Shown piece after piece: positions 61,330 through 64,000 of a DNA stretch of 64,000 nt (position 1 is its first letter; the number at the start of each line of letters is the position of its first letter). The notes under the pieces were generated by a model. It did not search any database and had not been told where the DNA came from. It was given only the letters and a program-made list of their open reading frames with translations. Origin of the DNA: JAUIAI01 sp041396585 (GTDB taxonomy: Bacteria > Pseudomonadota > Gammaproteobacteria > Burkholderiales > Burkholderiaceae_E); the NCBI GenBank assembly GCA_041396585.1, contig JAWKYG010000005.1:248001-312000 (forward strand), read 5' to 3'. Position numbers and translations under genes: made by a program.

Positions 61330-61856
61330 GATCGCTCGTCCGTTTGATCTGCCGGGCTCGGCTTGACACGCTTGCGTCGCGGCTCGGGAAAGAGCAGTGA
61401 CGAAAGCTCGCCGAGCGCGCGCTTGTAGACGTCGCGTTTGAACTCGATGACCGTCTCGAGTGGCACCCAGAAGTCGTTCCAACGCCAGGCATCGAATTCC
61501 GGGTGCCCCGAGGCACGCAGGTCGATGTCGGTATCACGGCCGGTCAGGCGCAACAGATACCAGATCTGCTTCTGGCCCTTGTAGTGGCCACGCCACTCCC
61601 GCCTGACCCAGCGCTCCGGAACCTCATAGCGCAGCCAGTTACGGGTTCGGCCGATGATGGCCACATGGCTCTCAGTCAGTCCGACCTCTTCCTGGAGCTC
61701 GCGATACATGGCCTGCTCGGGCGACTCCCCGCGTTTGATACCGCCTTGCGGAAACTGCCAGGCATGCTCACGAATGCGTTTGCCCCAGAAGACCTCGTTT
61801 CTCTGATTGGCCAGAATGATGCCGACGTTGGGCCGATAGCCGTCTCGGTCGAGCAT
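61326..61856 (-). CDS. rppH: RNA pyrophosphohydrolase
   Basis: A 176-residue Nudix hydrolase that removes pyrophosphate from the 5' end of mRNAs to start decay. It begins M-L-D-R-D-G-Y-R-P-N-V-G and contains W-Q-F-P-Q-G-G-I and the Nudix box with R-E-L-Q-E-E-V-G. The length is standard. It is divergent from proS with 126 bases between them and coupled to the CNP1-like gene. Confidence 0.95.
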   Translation of the reverse strand: MLDRDGYRPNVGIILANQRNEVFWGKRIREHAWQFPQGGIKRGESPEQAMYRELQEEVGLTESHVAIIGRTRNWLRYEVPERWVRREWRGHYKGQKQIWYLLRLTGRDTDIDLRASGHPEFDAWRWNDFWVPLETVIEFKRDVYKRALGELSSLLFPEPRRKRVKPSPADQTDERS

Positions 61857-61982
61857 GGCATAGACCCCGAATCACTTAAACTGTCACAGATTATATCGAG
61901 TGCAGCACGACCGCGACTCGCCGCATGTCGGCCGGCCCGTTCGCGCTCCTCCCCCCGTCTCGGTTCCCGGAGCCCTCGTGCC

Positions 61983-63752
61983 ATGAAGGCCAGCCAGTTT
62001 CATCTGTACACCCGCAAAGAAGCCCCCTCGGATGCCGAGGTCATCAGCCATCGGCTGATGGCCCGGGCCGGTCTGATCAAGCGTCTGGCCGGCGGCATCT
62101 ACAGCTATATGCCGCTGGACATGCGGGTGCTGCGCCGCATCGAGGCGATCATCCGCGAGGAGATGAACCGGGCCGGAGCGATCGAGCTGCTGATGCCGGT
62201 GGTGCAGCCGGCCGAACTGTGGCAGGAGTCCGGTCGCTGGACCCAGTACGGGCCGGAACTCATGCGTATCCGCGATCGGCATGACCGCGATTTCATCGTG
62301 CAGCCCACCTCTGAGGAGGTGATCACCGATATCGCGCGCCAGGAGCTGCGCAGCTACAAGCAACTGCCGCGCAATTTCTATCACATCCAGACCAAGTTTC
62401 GCGATGAACGCCGGCCGCGCTTTGGCATCATGCGTGGCCGCGAATTCACGATGAAGGATGCCTACTCGTTCGATCGCGATGCCGATTCGGCAATGGCCAG
62501 CTACCGGATCATGTTCGACGCCTATGTGCGGATCTTCGAGCGGCTCGGCCTGGGCTTTCGCGCGGTGGCGGCAGACACCGGCGCGATCGGCGGCTCGGCC
62601 AGTCACGAGTTCCAGGTGATCGCCGATACCGGCGAGGATCTGATCGCCTATTGCCCGCAGTCGGATTACGCGGCCAATGTGGAGCTGGCCGAGGCGTTGC
62701 CCCTGCTGGATACGCGCGCACCGGCAACCCAGCCGATGGTCAAGACACCCACACCGGGCCAGGCGCGTTGCGATGATGTCGCCGCCTACCTGAAGCTGCC
62801 GCTCGAGCGCACGGTCAAGTCCTTGGTGCTGGCCGTCGATCCGGCGCCCGAGGTGGGTGGCGCGGCACAGGTCTGGCTGCTGATCGTGCGCGGTGATCAT
62901 GACCTCAACGAGGTCAAGGCGGGCAAGGTGCCCGGGCTGGCGGGCTTTCGTTTTGCCACCGAGGCCGAGATCGTCGAACACTTCGGCACCCCGCCCGGCT
63001 ACCTGGGCCCGGTGGCGACGGTCAAGCCGGTGCGGGTGGTGGTCGACCGCACGGTCGCGCGGATGGCCGACTTCGTCTGCGGCGCCAACGAGGTCGATGC
63101 CCACCTGACCGGGGTGAACTGGGGCCGCGATCTCCCCGAACCGGTGCCGGCCGAGGCGGCTGACCCGGACACGCCGGTCATCGAGGCCGACATCCGCAAT
63201 GTGCGCGAAGGTGATCCGTCGCCCGACGGCAAGGGCGTGCTGGCGATTCAGCGCGGTATCGAGGTCGGCCATGTCTTTTACCTGGGCACCAAGTATTCGC
63301 AGGCGATGAAGGCCGAGTTCATCGATGAAGACGGCAAAGGCAAGCCCTTCGAGATGGGCTGCTACGGTATCGGCGTCACCCGGCTGATGGGCGCGGCGAT
63401 CGAGCAGAATCACGATGAGCGCGGCATCATCTGGCCGCTGTCGATCGCGCCCTTCGAGGTGGTGATCTGCCCGCTGGGCATGGCCAAGAGCGAGGCCGTG
63501 GCAGGCACCGCCCATGCGCTCTATGAGGAATTGCGGGCGGCCGGCGTGGATGTGATCATCGATGACCGCCCGGAGCGGCCAGGCGTGATGTTCGCCGACT
63601 GGGAGTTGATCGGCGTGCCGCTGCGAGTCACGATCGGTGAGCGCGGATTGCAGGCGGGTGAGGTGGAACTGGTCAGCCGGCGCGGCCTGGAATTGACCAA
63701 GATGGCGCCCGCGCAGGCGGCACAGGCGGTCTTGGCGGCGCTGGGCCGGTAG
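61983..63752 (+). CDS. proS: Prolyl-tRNA synthetase, bacterial type with editing domain
   Basis: A 589-residue class II synthetase charging tRNA-Pro. Motif 1-2 segments include the F-R-D-E-R-R-P-R-F-G-I-M-R-G loop and E-F-T-M-K-D-A-Y-S-F. The insertion (editing) domain that removes Ala-tRNA-Pro spans about 225-410. The C-terminal anticodon-binding domain follows the G-C-Y-G-I-G-V-T-R motif 3. The ATG at 61983 gives the canonical M-K-A-S-Q-F-x-L. A tRNA-Pro gene lies 35 kb upstream. Confidence 0.95.
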   Translation: MKASQFHLYTRKEAPSDAEVISHRLMARAGLIKRLAGGIYSYMPLDMRVLRRIEAIIREEMNRAGAIELLMPVVQPAELWQESGRWTQYGPELMRIRDRHDRDFIVQPTSEEVITDIARQELRSYKQLPRNFYHIQTKFRDERRPRFGIMRGREFTMKDAYSFDRDADSAMASYRIMFDAYVRIFERLGLGFRAVAADTGAIGGSASHEFQVIADTGEDLIAYCPQSDYAANVELAEALPLLDTRAPATQPMVKTPTPGQARCDDVAAYLKLPLERTVKSLVLAVDPAPEVGGAAQVWLLIVRGDHDLNEVKAGKVPGLAGFRFATEAEIVEHFGTPPGYLGPVATVKPVRVVVDRTVARMADFVCGANEVDAHLTGVNWGRDLPEPVPAEAADPDTPVIEADIRNVREGDPSPDGKGVLAIQRGIEVGHVFYLGTKYSQAMKAEFIDEDGKGKPFEMGCYGIGVTRLMGAAIEQNHDERGIIWPLSIAPFEVVICPLGMAKSEAVAGTAHALYEELRAAGVDVIIDDRPERPGVMFADWELIGVPLRVTIGERGLQAGEVELVSRRGLELTKMAPAQAAQAVLAALGR

Positions 63753-63916
63753 TCGAATCGTGTGCGTGATCCGCTGGCCGATGCGCAGGGGAGGCCTGCG
63801 CCGGGGCGATCGCCATGTCGGCAGGGGGCCAGGCCGGGCGGCGTGATGCAGGCCGTGGCGCCCGACAGACGGTCGCGGCCATTCGTCGGAAGGTGGGTTG
63901 GCACGTACGCGCGCGC

Positions 63917-64000
63917 ATGGCCATCATCCGCTTGATGAAAGCCATACTTGCCGATCGTGCGTCGCGCGCGCTGCGATTGCTGGCCGTGTATGCCTGCCTG
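63917..64000 (+). CDS. Possible start of a downstream exported protein (3' truncated)
   Basis: An open frame from ATG 63917 (or 63935) to the window end reads M-A-I-I-R-L-M-K-A-I-L-A-D-R-A-S-R then a hydrophobic stretch, which would suit a signal peptide. A lytic transglycosylase often follows proS in betaproteobacteria. With only 28 codons visible and no good ribosome site, this is tentative. Confidence 0.3.
   Translation, partial: MAIIRLMKAILADRASRALRLLAVYACL

Noticed and set aside
61890..61896. TATAAT-like sequence between rppH and proS
   Set aside because: No acceptable -35 element at 16-18 bases in either direction.
1..64000. CRISPR arrays, insertion sequences, phage genes, rRNA
   Set aside because: No regularly spaced repeats, transposase-like or phage-like proteins, or rRNA sequence were seen.

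Overview
The window is high-GC, densely coded DNA that looks like a chromosome segment of a betaproteobacterium, probably Burkholderiales. This placement rests on the block ispB - rplU - rpmA - obgE - proB near the middle and CNP1-like gene - rppH - proS at the right end. In many betaproteobacteria, as I recall, these two blocks are adjacent. No phage, insertion sequence or CRISPR array was seen.

Layout. (1) 1-6439: the end of a peptide/opine-type ABC importer (permease, two ATPases), then a three-part FAD/[2Fe-2S] dehydrogenase resembling HcnABC or opine oxidase, then one more flavin oxidase. This is a catabolic operon for an unknown amine, amino acid or opine. (2) 6436-8894, minus strand: a DsbA-fold isomerase, a PRISE-type reductase and an RraA-type aldolase. 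(3) 8983-10879, minus: ECF sigma factor, a small one-helix protein and an unusual signal peptidase I, all with start/stop overlaps. (4) 10994-15905: LrgA/LrgB pair, a PAS-GGDEF-EAL protein with a FIST sensor, and a GFA protein. (5) 15923-18533, minus: arsenic operon arsR-arsI-arsC-acr3. (6) 18734-20069: XylT-type ferredoxin and catechol 2,3-dioxygenase. (7) 20417-23827: a DUF6502-type gene with a near-leaderless promoter, then a lipoprotein-cytochrome c fusion and the flavoprotein of sulfide dehydrogenase. (8) 23918-26955: DAHP synthase, LysR regulator and an NAD-binding protein.

(9) 27025-31751: housekeeping block with tRNA-Pro(CGG), ispB, rplU (with an unusual C-terminal extension), rpmA, obgE and proB. 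(10) 31842-59651: about 29 kb of accessory genes. It holds a frameshifted aminotransferase, a cobalamin riboswitch with btuB-btuC-btuD (a BtuF-like binding protein lies 9 kb downstream), hydantoinase/oxoprolinase hyuA-hyuB, an SDR with a degenerate active site, ada with a 2OG-Fe(II) oxygenase, a FemAB/GNAT protein, a lone molybdenum hydroxylase large subunit, a frameshifted ABC exporter, two further SDRs and an FAH hydrolase suggestive of deoxy-sugar-acid catabolism, a Ca2+/Na+ exchanger, a Spy-like lipoprotein with a two-component system, and a 24-residue membrane peptide. (11) 59771-64000: a D-2-hydroxyacid dehydrogenase, CNP1-like protein, rppH and proS.

Three apparent single-base frame disruptions (near 32672, 51362 and 55600) all lie in the accessory stretch. 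The least conventional items are the lipoprotein-cytochrome fusion of the sulfide dehydrogenase, the sigma/anti-sigma/signal-peptidase operon, the L21 extension, and two regulatory genes (arsR and the DUF6502 gene) whose predicted transcripts start almost at the start codon.
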